Shown here piece by piece: positions 43,285 through 52,042 of a stretch of 64,000 nt of DNA. This DNA is from Propionivibrio dicarboxylicus. GTDB taxonomy: Bacteria > Pseudomonadota > Gammaproteobacteria > Burkholderiales > Rhodocyclaceae. The position numbers and the translations under genes were made by a program. A model generated the notes under the pieces. That model was not told the DNA's origin, ran no database searches, and saw only the letters and a program-made list of their open reading frames with translations. Every line of letters begins with the position of its first letter. Positions within the stretch are counted from its first letter, which is position 1. The stretch covers positions 124,001-188,000 of the forward strand of contig NZ_FNCY01000001.1 in NCBI RefSeq assembly GCF_900099695.1, in the 5' to 3' direction.

Positions 43285-43757
43285 TGCAGACGCGCTGGGA
43301 TATTGGCGAGTCGGTCCGCGTCGTGCGCAACCTGCGCAACGACGGCACCTTTGCCGGCACCGCCGTCGGCGAACTGCTGATCCGCGCCGGCAGCACCGGC
43401 ACGATCGTCGACGTCGGCACTTTCCTGATCGACCAGGTCATCTACACCGTCCACTTCCTCGATGACGATCGCATGGTCGGCTGTCGCGAAGAAGAGCTGG
43501 ACGACATCGACGCCCCCTGGCTGCCGAGCCGCTTCGGTTCGCGCGAACGCGTCGCCTCGGCGCAGCGCCTCAAGCTCGGCGCCGAACTGACGATTGCGCC
43601 GGGGACGGTCGGCGAGGTGCTGCGCGTGCTGCGCGACGGCGCTGCCCCCGTCTATCACGTCCATTTCGACAGCCATCGCGGCCGTGTCTTCGCGGTGCCG
43701 GAGTCGGCGCTGCGTGCGTTGGAGGAAAGATTGGAGAAGCGTCATGAAATCGCCTGA
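43284..43757 (+). CDS. nifZ: NifZ, P-cluster maturation protein
   Basis: Helps form the second P-cluster of the MoFe protein. The 157-residue protein has two related blocks, RWDIGESVRVVRNLRNDGT near the start and KLGAELTIAPGTVGEVLRV in the middle, each followed by a YTVHF/YHVHF strand. It overlaps nifW by one base and nifM by 14. A GTG at 43281 is a possible alternative start. Confidence 0.93.
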   Translation: MQTRWDIGESVRVVRNLRNDGTFAGTAVGELLIRAGSTGTIVDVGTFLIDQVIYTVHFLDDDRMVGCREEELDDIDAPWLPSRFGSRERVASAQRLKLGAELTIAPGTVGEVLRVLRDGAAPVYHVHFDSHRGRVFAVPESALRALEERLEKRHEIA

Positions 43758-44622
43758 ACGAAACAACTCCGACACCCACGCCTACCTCGTGCTGAAGCTG
43801 GCGCAGGAACTGTTCCGCAAATCGCCGACGGCGCTGACGGCCGAGGAGCGTGCACGCGTCGATCAGGTGGCGCGACGCCAGCGCGAGATCGAGCGCCGCA
43901 TCCTCGCGGCGCCCGAGGCGGCCGGCGTGCATTTGCCGGCGGCATCGGTCGACACGGCGTTCGCCGATGTTCGTTCGCGTTATGCCAGCCGCGAGGAACT
44001 CGACGCCGCGCTCGACGCGGCCGGGCTCGACCTTATCTCCTTGCGCGCCTCGATCGAACGCGACCTGCGTTTCGAGGCGGTGCTGGAGCGCGTGTCCGCC
44101 CGCACGCCGACGCCCAGCGACATCGACGCCGAGATCTTTTACCTGATGCACCGCGATCGCTTTCATCGCCCGGAAAACCGTACGCTGCGCCATATCCTGA
44201 TCACCATCGACGATGCCGTGCCGGGCAGCGAGCGCACGGCAGCGTATCGCACGATCGCGGCGATCCGCGCCCGCGTCATCGCGACGCCGTCGCGCTTCGC
44301 CGACGAGGCGCTGCGTTATTCGCAATGCCCGAGCGCCGTCGAGGGCGGCCTGCTGGGTACCGTGCGGCGCGGCCAGCTGTTCGCCGAACTGGAACCGACG
44401 GCGTTCGCCTTAGCGCTCGGCGAGGTGTCTGACATCGTCGAATCGCCAATGGGCTTTCACATCTTCCATTGCGTCGCCATCGAGGATGACAGCGTGATTC
44501 CCTTCGTGGCAGTACGCGAGAAGATCCGCACCGCGCTGGCCGAATCGCAGCGCGCACGCGCGCAAAAAGCCTGGATCCGGCAGTTGTTTGCCGACGATCA
44601 GGCGGCGGCACGGGCGGCGTAG
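43744..44622 (+). CDS. nifM: NifM, parvulin-type prolyl isomerase for NifH
   Basis: Peptidyl-prolyl cis-trans isomerase needed for folding of the Fe protein NifH. The 292-residue protein has an N-terminal helical chaperone part and a C-terminal parvulin domain (RTLRHILITID near residue 140; CPSAVEGGLLGTVRRGQL and VSDIVESPMGFHIFHC, the rotamase motifs). It is the last gene of nifVWZM and converges on rnfH. Confidence 0.94.
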   Translation: MKSPERNNSDTHAYLVLKLAQELFRKSPTALTAEERARVDQVARRQREIERRILAAPEAAGVHLPAASVDTAFADVRSRYASREELDAALDAAGLDLISLRASIERDLRFEAVLERVSARTPTPSDIDAEIFYLMHRDRFHRPENRTLRHILITIDDAVPGSERTAAYRTIAAIRARVIATPSRFADEALRYSQCPSAVEGGLLGTVRRGQLFAELEPTAFALALGEVSDIVESPMGFHIFHCVAIEDDSVIPFVAVREKIRTALAESQRARAQKAWIRQLFADDQAAARAA

Positions 44623-44681
44623 CGCCGGTTCGAGTTCTCCGCGCAGGAACGGGGGCGGCAGTCGATTCAGGCGCAGTTCTC

Positions 44682-44697
44682 ACCGCCGCGCGGCGGT
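44682..44697. terminator. Palindrome between nifM and rnfH
   Basis: A 16-bp perfect palindrome, ACCGCCGCGCGGCGGT, lies between the convergent nifM and rnfH genes. It lacks a T run, so it may be a weak bidirectional stop or mRNA end structure only. Confidence 0.4.
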
Positions 44698-44740
44698 CAG
44701 CCTGCCGCGCGGTCCGGAGGCAAGGACCGGATCCTCTTTC

Positions 44741-45022
44741 TCATTCGTCATCATCGGCGCCGACACCGTCGCGGCGCGGCACCGTCTGCGGATCGCAGAC
44801 GATCGGACGGTAGATCTCGATGCGATCGCCGGGACGCAGCGCGGTGTCGGGCTTGACCACCTTGCCGAAGATGCCGACCTTCTGCGCGTCGAGATCGATC
44901 GTCGGAAACTGCTGCAGGATGCCCGACCGGTCGATCGCCTCGCGCACCGTCGTCGCTTCGGGAACGTCGATGGTCATCCAGACCTGCTGGGCATGTTCGG
45001 AATAGGCGACACCGATTTGCAT
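44741..45022 (-). CDS. rnfH: RnfH-family ubiquitin-like protein
   Basis: A 93-residue protein of the RnfH/UPF0125 family (IGVAYSEHAQQVWMTIDVPE; RPGDRIEIYRPI), a beta-grasp protein often last in nif-linked rnf operons. Its exact role is unknown. AGGAGAA lies before the ATG, 26 bases after rnfE. The acidic C-terminal tail is usual. Confidence 0.92.
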   Translation of the reverse strand: MQIGVAYSEHAQQVWMTIDVPEATTVREAIDRSGILQQFPTIDLDAQKVGIFGKVVKPDTALRPGDRIEIYRPIVCDPQTVPRRDGVGADDDE

Positions 45023-45048
45023 GGAGTTCTCCTGGATGGGGCAATCTA

Positions 45049-45732
45049 TCAGTGACAGCCGGCGACGGCATCGGGAACGGCTGTCGCCGGCGTCGTGCGG
45101 GCGGCGGCCCGTAATTCAAACAAACGACGCAGCGCGAGCAACAGACCGAGGACAAGGAAACCGGCCGGCGGCAAGATCATCATCAGCATGCCGCCGTAAT
45201 TGGGAAGGACCTTGATTTCGAGGAAGGCGAACGCCGGACCGAGCAACAGGCTGGCCTGCGCAAACAAGGTGCCGGCGCCGATCAGTTCGCGGATCAGGCC
45301 GATCACCGTCAGCGAGGCGGTAAAGCCGAGACCCATGAACAGGCCATCGAGCGCCGAGGCGAGCACGCCCGAACGCGAGGCAAAGGCTTCGGCGCGGCCG
45401 AGCACGGCGCAGTTGACGACGATCAGCGCGATGAACAGGCCGAGCACGCGATAGAGGTCGTGCATCCAGGCGTTGAGGCTCATGTCGACCAGCGTGACCA
45501 GCGTCGCGATCAGGACGATATAGACCGGGATACGCACCTGCGGCGAGACAAAGGCGCGCACCGAAGAAATCAGCATGTTCGAGCAGACGAGCACGGCCGT
45601 CGTCGCCAAGCCCATGCCAAGTCCGTTGGTACCGCTGGTGGTGACGGCCATCGTCGGGCACATGCCGAGAATCTGGGACAGGACGATGTTCTGGTCCCAG
45701 AGACCGTTGCGGGAAATTTCACGGAAATTCAT
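45049..45732 (-). CDS. rnfE: RnfE, membrane subunit of the Rnf complex
   Basis: A 227-residue integral membrane protein with about six helices, homologous to RnfA and NqrD (GLWDQNIVLSQILGMCP; VLIATLVTLVDMSL; LIVVNCAVLGRAEAFA). It contains the paired cysteines that hold the membrane [2Fe-2S] cluster with RnfA. It overlaps rnfG by 4 bases. Confidence 0.95.
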   Translation of the reverse strand: MNFREISRNGLWDQNIVLSQILGMCPTMAVTTSGTNGLGMGLATTAVLVCSNMLISSVRAFVSPQVRIPVYIVLIATLVTLVDMSLNAWMHDLYRVLGLFIALIVVNCAVLGRAEAFASRSGVLASALDGLFMGLGFTASLTVIGLIRELIGAGTLFAQASLLLGPAFAFLEIKVLPNYGGMLMMILPPAGFLVLGLLLALRRLFELRAAARTTPATAVPDAVAGCH

Positions 45733-46367
45733 CGCGTGGACTCCTTCGGCGAATCGTTGAGAATTTCGGCGCGATGCGCGGCGTAGAACTCAAGGCCCTG
45801 GCGGACCGCCTTGACGACCGCGCGCGGCGTGATGGTGGCGCCGGCGAACTGGTCGAAGACGCCGCCGTCTTTTTTAACGGCCCATTGCGCCGGCGGCGGC
45901 GACGACAGCGACTTGCCGGCGAAATCGTCGATCCAGCGGCTTTTCGCGCTTTCGATCTTGTCGCCGAGCCCCGGCGTCTCCTGATGTTTGATGACGCGCG
46001 CGCCCAGCAGGCGGCCGTCGCGATCGAGTCCGATCAGGATGTTGATGTCGCCGGCATAGCCACGGCCGCTGACCTGGAAGACCGTGCCGCAGATGGCGCC
46101 GGCAGCCGTGCGGGCGCGATAGACGGTGCGCGGCGGCCCGTCGCCACCGCTGACGAGGATCGTGTCCCGGACGAGATCGTTGCTGGCGAAGCCGGACGGC
46201 AGCACCTGTTCGAGCGACGTCTGGAGATCGCGCTGTTCGGCCGCGGCGATCCCCGGCAGCGTGGCGGTATTGGCGACGACGAGGGCGAGGCCGCTGAGCA
46301 TCGCGACGATGCCGAGCGAGACCGGCTGGTACGCGAGTTTGTCGCGCCACAGGGCAAGCGTGCTCAT
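45729..46367 (-). CDS. rnfG: RnfG, periplasmic FMN-bearing subunit
   Basis: A 212-residue protein with one N-terminal membrane anchor (LGIVAMLSGLALVVANTATL) and a periplasmic FMN-binding domain. FMN is joined covalently to the threonine in FAGATITPRAV near residue 175. ATGA overlaps join it to rnfD before and rnfE after. Confidence 0.94.
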   Translation of the reverse strand: MSTLALWRDKLAYQPVSLGIVAMLSGLALVVANTATLPGIAAAEQRDLQTSLEQVLPSGFASNDLVRDTILVSGGDGPPRTVYRARTAAGAICGTVFQVSGRGYAGDINILIGLDRDGRLLGARVIKHQETPGLGDKIESAKSRWIDDFAGKSLSSPPPAQWAVKKDGGVFDQFAGATITPRAVVKAVRQGLEFYAAHRAEILNDSPKESTR

Positions 46368-47461
46368 GATTTGGCTCTTTCTGTCTCCGGGTTGAGCGGG
46401 GCGCCGCGCCAATCGCGACCGAGGATGCGCGGGCGCAGGTAGCGATCGATCACCGGCGTCAGCGCATTCATCAGCAACACGGCGAAGGCGACGCCCTCGG
46501 GATAACCGCCCCAGGTGCGGATGATGAAGGTGAGCAGGCCGCAGCCGGCGCCGAAAACGAGTTGTCCGGCCTTGGTGTTCGGCGATGTGACGTAATCGGT
46601 GGCGATGAAGAACAGACCGAGTGTTGCGCCGCCCGACAGCAGGTGGGTGGCGACATCGAGGTATCGGGCCGGATCGACGGCATGAGCGATGGCGGCGGGA
46701 ACGACGAGGCCGGCCGCCATCGCCGCCGGAATATGCCAGCGGATGACGCCGGTAATCAGCAGCAGCGCACCGCCGGCGGCAATCAGCAGCGACGCCGTCT
46801 CGCCGAGGCTGCCGGCGCGGGCGCCAATCAGCGAACTGGCCGGCGCGGCGGCGCCCGAAAGCGCGTGGACGAGATCGACGCCGCGCGACAGTTCGGTCTT
46901 GGCGAAACTCAGCAGGGAGGCGCTGGCAATGGCGTCGAGCTGAGGAACGCCGTTGAGCAGGATCATCAGCCCGTCATGCAGGCCGGGCGCGGTCGCGGCC
47001 GTGATCGGCAGCGGCGCGACCCAGGCGGTCATCGGCACCGGAAACGAGATGAGCAGGAAAACGCGCGCCACCATGGCCGGATTGAACAGATTGCAGCCGA
47101 GTCCGCCAAAGACCTGCTTGGCGATGACCGTGGCAAACAGGCCGCCGAGCGCGCCGATCCACCAGGGCGCCCACGGCGGCAGCGACATCGCCAGCAGCCA
47201 GCCGGTCAGCAAGGCGGAGCCGTCGCCAAGAACCGCGGCGACGGGCCGCTCGGAAAGACGCAGGCAGAGCGCCTCGCCAGCGAGCGCCGAGAGGACGGTG
47301 ACCAGCCAGAGGAATATCGCCGGCCAGCCGTAGAGCCAGAAGGCAAACAATGTCGCCGGCATCAGCGCGGCGCAGACCGTCAGCATGATGCGTGAAATAC
47401 TGTTGCCGGTCAGATGATGCGGTGAGGCCACAGGCGGCAGGCTGATCGATGACGGGTTCAT
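46364..47461 (-). CDS. rnfD: RnfD, membrane FMN-bearing subunit
   Basis: A 365-residue protein with about nine membrane helices, of the NqrB/RnfD family (KQVFGGLGCNLFNPAMVARVF; FIATDYVTSPNTKAGQLVFG; RTWGGYPEGVAFAVLLMNALTP, each a family mark). It binds FMN and forms part of the ion-translocating core. It overlaps rnfC and rnfG by 4 bases each. Confidence 0.95.
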   Translation of the reverse strand: MNPSSISLPPVASPHHLTGNSISRIMLTVCAALMPATLFAFWLYGWPAIFLWLVTVLSALAGEALCLRLSERPVAAVLGDGSALLTGWLLAMSLPPWAPWWIGALGGLFATVIAKQVFGGLGCNLFNPAMVARVFLLISFPVPMTAWVAPLPITAATAPGLHDGLMILLNGVPQLDAIASASLLSFAKTELSRGVDLVHALSGAAAPASSLIGARAGSLGETASLLIAAGGALLLITGVIRWHIPAAMAAGLVVPAAIAHAVDPARYLDVATHLLSGGATLGLFFIATDYVTSPNTKAGQLVFGAGCGLLTFIIRTWGGYPEGVAFAVLLMNALTPVIDRYLRPRILGRDWRGAPLNPETERAKS

Positions 47462-48969
47462 GCGGCATTCTCCGTGGACAAAGCGGCCTCGGCGGCGGCC
47501 TGCGCCGCTTTCTGCGCGGCCCGTTCGGCCTTGCGGCGCGCGGCCGTTTCGGCCTTCTCCCGCGCGTCGCGTTCGAGCCGGACCGCGCGCTCGGCGGCCA
47601 GTTTCCGGGTCGCTTCCATGCGCAGCGTGCTGCGTTCCTGCGCCCAGAGTTCGCTCTTGGCGTGGCTGAAGTACTGCACCAGCGGCAGGTGCGAAGGGCA
47701 GATATAGGCGCAGCAGCCACAGGCGATGCAGTCCGGGAGACCGAGCACGGCGGCATCCTTGAGACGGTCGTTGCGGATCAGCGCCGCCATCTCCAGCGGC
47801 AACAGGCCGACCGGACAGGCCTGCGTGCAACTGCCGCAGCGGATGCAGGGGCTCGGCGGCGGCGTCGCGATATCGTCCTCGTTGAAGGCGAGAACGCCGG
47901 CCGTCCCCTTGACGACCGGCACCTGTGCATGCGGCAGCACGCTGCCCATCATCGGACCCCCCATGACGAGCCGCGCCGGCTCGCTCTTGAGTCCGACGAA
48001 GTCGAGCAGATCGGACACCAGCGCACCGACCGGCACCATGAGGTTACCCGGCTGCCACACGGCGCCACCGTTGACGGTGACAATGCGGCGGATCAGCGGC
48101 TCGCCGAGGCGCAAGGCACGATGCACGGCGTTGGCCGTGCTGACGTTGTTAACGATGACACCGACATCGGCGGCGCGGCAGTCGGACGGCACCTCCTTGC
48201 CGGTCAGCGTCTGGATCAGCTGGCGGTCGGAGCCCATCGGATAGCGCGCCGGCACCGGCCGCACCGTGACCTCGGCGAAGCCGGCGGCGGCGCGGCGCAT
48301 GGCGGCGATCGCTTCGGGCTTGTTGTCTTCGATGCCGACCAGCGCCTCGCGCGCGCCGATCGCGTGCATCATCAGCCGGATGCCATCGACGACGTCGGCG
48401 GCGTGGTCACGCATGATGCGGTCATCGCAGGAGAGATAGGGTTCGCACTCGCCGCCGTTGACGATCAGCGTCGTCACCTTCGAGCGCTTGCCGAGCGCGA
48501 GCTTTGCCGCTGAAGGGAAGGTGGCGCCGCCGAGCCCGACGATACCGGCGGCGGCGACGCGTTCGGCGATCTCATCGGGCGCCAGCGCGAACGGGTCGGC
48601 GACGATGTCGATGTCGCCGGCACTGTCGTTGCCGTCCGGGATGAGCGTGATGGCGGAGAAGGGTAGCCCCGAGGGATGCGGCGCCGTGATCTCGCCGATC
48701 GCCGCGACGGTGCCCGAGGTGGACGCATGCACCGGCGCCGAAATGCGACCCTGCGCTTCGGCGACCAATTGTCCCTTGCGGACCTTCTGTCCGGGCAGCA
48801 CGATCGGCCGCGCCGGCTGTCCGACGTGCTGCTGCAGCGGCAGGTAGAGACGTTCCGGCAGCGGCAGCTGGCGCAAGGGCGCATCGGCGGCCGGCCGCTT
48901 GTGGTCGTCGGGATGGACGCCCCAACGCGGCGCGGCAAACCGGTGCAGGAAAGTTTCGATCAGGCCCAT
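47458..48969 (-). CDS. rnfC: RnfC, NADH-binding Fe-S subunit
   Basis: A 503-residue peripheral subunit that takes electrons from NADH. It has the flavin/NAD domain (GGATFPSAAKL; NGGECEPYLSCDDR), two [4Fe-4S] motifs (CIRCGSCTQACPVG near residue 375 and CIACGCCAYICPS near 413) and an Ala/Lys/Arg-rich C-terminal tail, which varies among species. The ATG at 48969 begins MGLIETFLHRF. With RnfB it could push electrons to ferredoxin for nitrogenase. Confidence 0.96.
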   Translation of the reverse strand: MGLIETFLHRFAAPRWGVHPDDHKRPAADAPLRQLPLPERLYLPLQQHVGQPARPIVLPGQKVRKGQLVAEAQGRISAPVHASTSGTVAAIGEITAPHPSGLPFSAITLIPDGNDSAGDIDIVADPFALAPDEIAERVAAAGIVGLGGATFPSAAKLALGKRSKVTTLIVNGGECEPYLSCDDRIMRDHAADVVDGIRLMMHAIGAREALVGIEDNKPEAIAAMRRAAAGFAEVTVRPVPARYPMGSDRQLIQTLTGKEVPSDCRAADVGVIVNNVSTANAVHRALRLGEPLIRRIVTVNGGAVWQPGNLMVPVGALVSDLLDFVGLKSEPARLVMGGPMMGSVLPHAQVPVVKGTAGVLAFNEDDIATPPPSPCIRCGSCTQACPVGLLPLEMAALIRNDRLKDAAVLGLPDCIACGCCAYICPSHLPLVQYFSHAKSELWAQERSTLRMEATRKLAAERAVRLERDAREKAETAARRKAERAAQKAAQAAAEAALSTENAA

Positions 48970-48989
48970 GACAATATCCTCAGGCGGGT

Positions 48990-49523
48990 TCAGGCAAGTG
49001 CGGGCGCCGGTTTCGGCCAGACCCAATGCGGCAGCGTGACGGGAACGGGCTGCAGCGTCGCCGCGCCGGTCGGACAGCGCTCGATGCAGTTGCCGCAGCC
49101 GGTGCAGGCTTCGCGAATGACGTTGTGAATCTGCTTGGGCGCGCCGATCATCGCGTCGGTCGGACAGACCTTCAGACAGCGGCAGCAGCCGATGCAGATT
49201 TCCTCGGCGATGACGGCGAGCTTGGGCCCGTCATCGACGATGTCGCCGAGATCGACGCTGATGCCGAGTTTCTCGCCGAGCATCGTTGCCAGGGCCTTGC
49301 CGCCGGCCGGGCAAACCGTGACGGTGGCACTACCTTCGGCAATCGCCTGGGCGGCCGCGGCACAGCCGGCCATGCCGCATTGCCCGCAGTTGGAGCCGGG
49401 CATCAAGGCAATCAGTTCGTCGACGAGCGGATCGCCCTCGACGGCGAAGCGCGTGGCGGCGACACCGAGGCCAAGGCCGAGAAGGGCGCCGAGAAGGGTC
49501 AGGCTGATGACGGCGGCAAACAT
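48990..49523 (-). CDS. rnfB: RnfB, ferredoxin-interacting Fe-S subunit
   Basis: A 177-residue protein with an N-terminal membrane anchor, a Fe-S domain (SNCGQCGMAGC near residue 44, VCPAGG) and two ferredoxin-type clusters (CIGCCRCLKVCP near 111, CTGCGNCIERCP near 140). It is the likely docking point for the ferredoxin that feeds nitrogenase. It lies 13 bases after rnfA and 20 before rnfC. Confidence 0.96.
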   Translation of the reverse strand: MFAAVISLTLLGALLGLGLGVAATRFAVEGDPLVDELIALMPGSNCGQCGMAGCAAAAQAIAEGSATVTVCPAGGKALATMLGEKLGISVDLGDIVDDGPKLAVIAEEICIGCCRCLKVCPTDAMIGAPKQIHNVIREACTGCGNCIERCPTGAATLQPVPVTLPHWVWPKPAPALA

Positions 49524-49536
49524 CGCGATCGATCTC

Positions 49537-50118
49537 CTAGCTGAGGTTGAGTCCGGAAAAGCCCATGAATGCGAGTGACATCAGGCTGGCGAGGATGAAA
49601 GCGATCGGCGCTCCGGAAAATGCTGCCGGAATACGGGCGAGCGCGAGTCTTTCGCGCATCCCGGCGAACATCACCATGGCGATGCTGAAACCGGTCGAGG
49701 CGCCGAAGTCGTAGATGACGGCCGTGACGAAACTCTGTCCTTCCTGCGTGTTGATCAGGGCCAGCCCCAGCACCGCGCAGTTGGTGGCGATCAGGGGCAG
49801 GTAGATGCCGAGCGTCTGGTAGAGCGAGGGCGCCATCTTGTGAATCACCATCTCGGTAAATTGGACGATGGCGGCGATGACGAGGATGAAGGAAATGATG
49901 CGCAGATAGCCGAGGCCGAGCGGCGCGAGCAGCCAGTGTTCGATGTTCCAGCACACCGCCCCGGCCAGGACGATGACGAAGGTCGTCGCCATGCCCATGC
50001 CGAGGGCGCCGTCGATGCGCTTCGACACGCCCAGGAACGGGCAGAGCCCGAGAAACTTGACCATCACGACGTTGTTGACGAAGGCGGTCGTAATCAGCAG
50101 CGCAATGTATTCACCCAT
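49537..50118 (-). CDS. rnfA: RnfA, membrane subunit of the Rnf complex
   Basis: A 193-residue six-helix membrane protein ([43 protein letters not shown]), homologous to RnfE/NqrE, whose cysteines share a [2Fe-2S] cluster with RnfE. It is first of rnfABCDGEH, divergent from nifL. Gene order and nif linkage match the Rhodobacter and Azotobacter rnf1 arrangement. Confidence 0.95.
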   Translation of the reverse strand: MGEYIALLITTAFVNNVVMVKFLGLCPFLGVSKRIDGALGMGMATTFVIVLAGAVCWNIEHWLLAPLGLGYLRIISFILVIAAIVQFTEMVIHKMAPSLYQTLGIYLPLIATNCAVLGLALINTQEGQSFVTAVIYDFGASTGFSIAMVMFAGMRERLALARIPAAFSGAPIAFILASLMSLAFMGFSGLNLS

Positions 50119-50188
50119 GATGGCTCGATTGAATCGCGTGAAAGTGAGGAAAGGCGCAAGGCCGGAATAGTCCTTTGCCGGTCCTGAT

Positions 50189-50203
50189 TCACGAATCGTG
50201 CCA
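50189..50203 (-). promoter_or_regulatory. Possible sigma-54 element upstream of rnfA
   Basis: On the minus strand a perfect -24 box TGGCACG is followed after 4 bases by GTGA in place of TTGC, 71 bases before the rnfA start. The weak -12 makes this uncertain, although the shared NifA site at 50315 supports it. Confidence 0.45.
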
Positions 50204-50314
50204 AGCGCGCTCGTCGCCTCCCCGAAAATGTGCGGTCGCGCCATAAACCGCACCGTTACGGTGTTTTCGGTGAGCGCCCGGGCGAGCGGCGCGTCGTCGG
50301 AATTGCCTCAGGAA

Positions 50315-50330
50315 TGTCGCAAGTCCGACA
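50315..50330. promoter_or_regulatory. NifA activator site between rnfA and nifL
   Basis: Exact TGT-N10-ACA. It is 130 bases upstream of the candidate nifL -24 and 112 bases from the candidate rnfA -24, so it could serve both divergent operons. Confidence 0.72.
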
Positions 50331-50459
50331 AGCTGCGACAAAGCCGACAGACGGGCGATGTCCCTGCCGGCATAAGGGACAAGATCGGGAACAAGATCTG
50401 GAACAAGCGTAAACAACGGCAAATTGCCGACCGTGCCCGGCATCGCAGGGGACGGCCAA

Positions 50460-50474
50460 TGGCACGGAACCTGC
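50460..50474 (+). promoter_or_regulatory. Candidate sigma-54 promoter of nifLA
   Basis: TGGCACG-N4-CTGC-A: a perfect -24 box and a -12 with one mismatch (C for the first T). It lies 33 bases before the chosen nifL ATG and would start transcription about 20 bases before it, which also excludes the earlier ATG at 50489. Confidence 0.65.
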
Positions 50475-50506
50475 ATCGGACTCGTTACATGACACAGGAA
50501 ACGATC

Positions 50507-52042
50507 ATGAACACTCCGCAGTCGACACACGGATCGCCGACGACCATCGTGCCGCAGATTTTCGAGCAGGCGGTCGAGCAGGCAGACATCGCGATCTCGA
50601 TTTCCGACGTGAACGCGACGATCATCTATGTCAATCCGGCCTTCGTGCGGATGACCGGCTATGCGCCGCATGAACTGGTCGGTGCCAACCAGTCGATCCT
50701 CTCGAACAAATCGACGCCGGTGGCGGTGTATGACGAATTGTGGGCGGTCATCTCGCGCGGGCTGGCCTGGAACGGCCGCCTCGTCAACCGGCGCAAGGAC
50801 GGCAGCAAGTATCTCGCCGATCTCCTCATCACGCCGGTCGTCGATGGCGACGGCGAGATCAGCCACTATCTCGCCCTGCAGCGCGACGTCACGCCGCTGC
50901 ACCGCCTCGAATGCGAAGTCGCCGGCCAAAAGGCGCTGATCGAAACGGTCGTTGATTCGGCGCCGCTCGTCATCGCGCTGGTCGATCGTCATGACAAGGT
51001 CGTGCTCGACAATCACGAATACAAGAAGCTGATGGGCGACCTGCGCATGGTCGAACCGGCGCGCCTGATCCTCGACGCGGTGCGCGCCGACGGTACTGTG
51101 CTGCGCCCGTCGGTGCGCATCAGCGACCCGGCGTTCAGCGAACACGAACTGCGCCTCGAGTCGCCGGCCGGACCGCGCTGGTTTTCCTGTTCGGGCCTCT
51201 GGGTGCAGCGCCAGCCCGGCGATGCTGACGGCTTTTTTCACCGGCGCGACGACTGTTATCTCCTGCTCATCGCGCGCGAGACGACACGCCAGCGCGCCGA
51301 ACAGGAAAAGACCCGTATGGCCTTGCTGCAAGCGATGATGGCCGAGGAAAGCCGCATCGACACCTTGCAGGAATCGCTGTCGGCGGCGGTGTACAAGATC
51401 GAGGGACCGGTCAATGTGATGGCCTCGGTGATGGCCACGATCGAGCGACGCTCCGGCCTCGATCCTGCCGCCGCCGCGCTACGCGAGGCGCTTGCCGCCT
51501 GTCGCGAGACGGTGGAGACCTTGCGCGCCGTCATCCCCGAACACCGGCCCGAATCGCAGACGACCGTCAACATCAATGAAGTGATGCGCGATGTACTCGA
51601 CATCAGCACCGAACGCATGCTGGCGGCAGGGATCACCGTGCACTGGCAGCCCCAGGCGGTGATGCCGCCGGTGCTGGGCTATGCCAAGCGCTTGCGCACG
51701 ATGTTCAAGGCGATCGTCGACAACGCCATCGACGCGATGAATGCCAAGGGCTGGACGCAGCGCGAACTGCGCGTGACGACGCGCGCCGCCAGCGGCAACA
51801 TCAGCGTCATCATCGAGGACAGCGGACCGGGGATCCCGATCGCCCTGCGCCTTAAAGTCTTCGAGCCTTTCTACTCGACGCGCAAGGCCGGCGGGCAGCA
51901 TCTTGGCACCGGATTGTCATCGGCGCAGCAGGTCGCCGCCGTCCATGAGGGCGTCATCAGGATCGAAGCCGGCGATGCCGGCGGTTGCGCCATGCATGTG
52001 ACATTGCCGGCCTTGCGCAAGGGAAGCCTGCCATGGTCCTGA
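50507..52042 (+). CDS. nifL: NifL, redox/fixed-nitrogen sensor and anti-activator of NifA
   Basis: Flavoprotein that inhibits NifA in oxygen or ammonium. The 511-residue protein has PAS1 (residues about 22-135, with NPAFVRMTGY; binds FAD in homologues), PAS2 (about 150-280), a central linker and a C-terminal GHKL ATP-binding domain (NAIDAMN, EDSGPGIP, GTGLSSAQQV), with no conserved phosphorylated histidine (YKIEGPVN in place of the H box). AGGA lies 8 bases before the ATG. It overlaps nifA by 10 bases. Confidence 0.95.
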   Translation: MNTPQSTHGSPTTIVPQIFEQAVEQADIAISISDVNATIIYVNPAFVRMTGYAPHELVGANQSILSNKSTPVAVYDELWAVISRGLAWNGRLVNRRKDGSKYLADLLITPVVDGDGEISHYLALQRDVTPLHRLECEVAGQKALIETVVDSAPLVIALVDRHDKVVLDNHEYKKLMGDLRMVEPARLILDAVRADGTVLRPSVRISDPAFSEHELRLESPAGPRWFSCSGLWVQRQPGDADGFFHRRDDCYLLLIARETTRQRAEQEKTRMALLQAMMAEESRIDTLQESLSAAVYKIEGPVNVMASVMATIERRSGLDPAAAALREALAACRETVETLRAVIPEHRPESQTTVNINEVMRDVLDISTERMLAAGITVHWQPQAVMPPVLGYAKRLRTMFKAIVDNAIDAMNAKGWTQRELRVTTRAASGNISVIIEDSGPGIPIALRLKVFEPFYSTRKAGGQHLGTGLSSAQQVAAVHEGVIRIEAGDAGGCAMHVTLPALRKGSLPWS

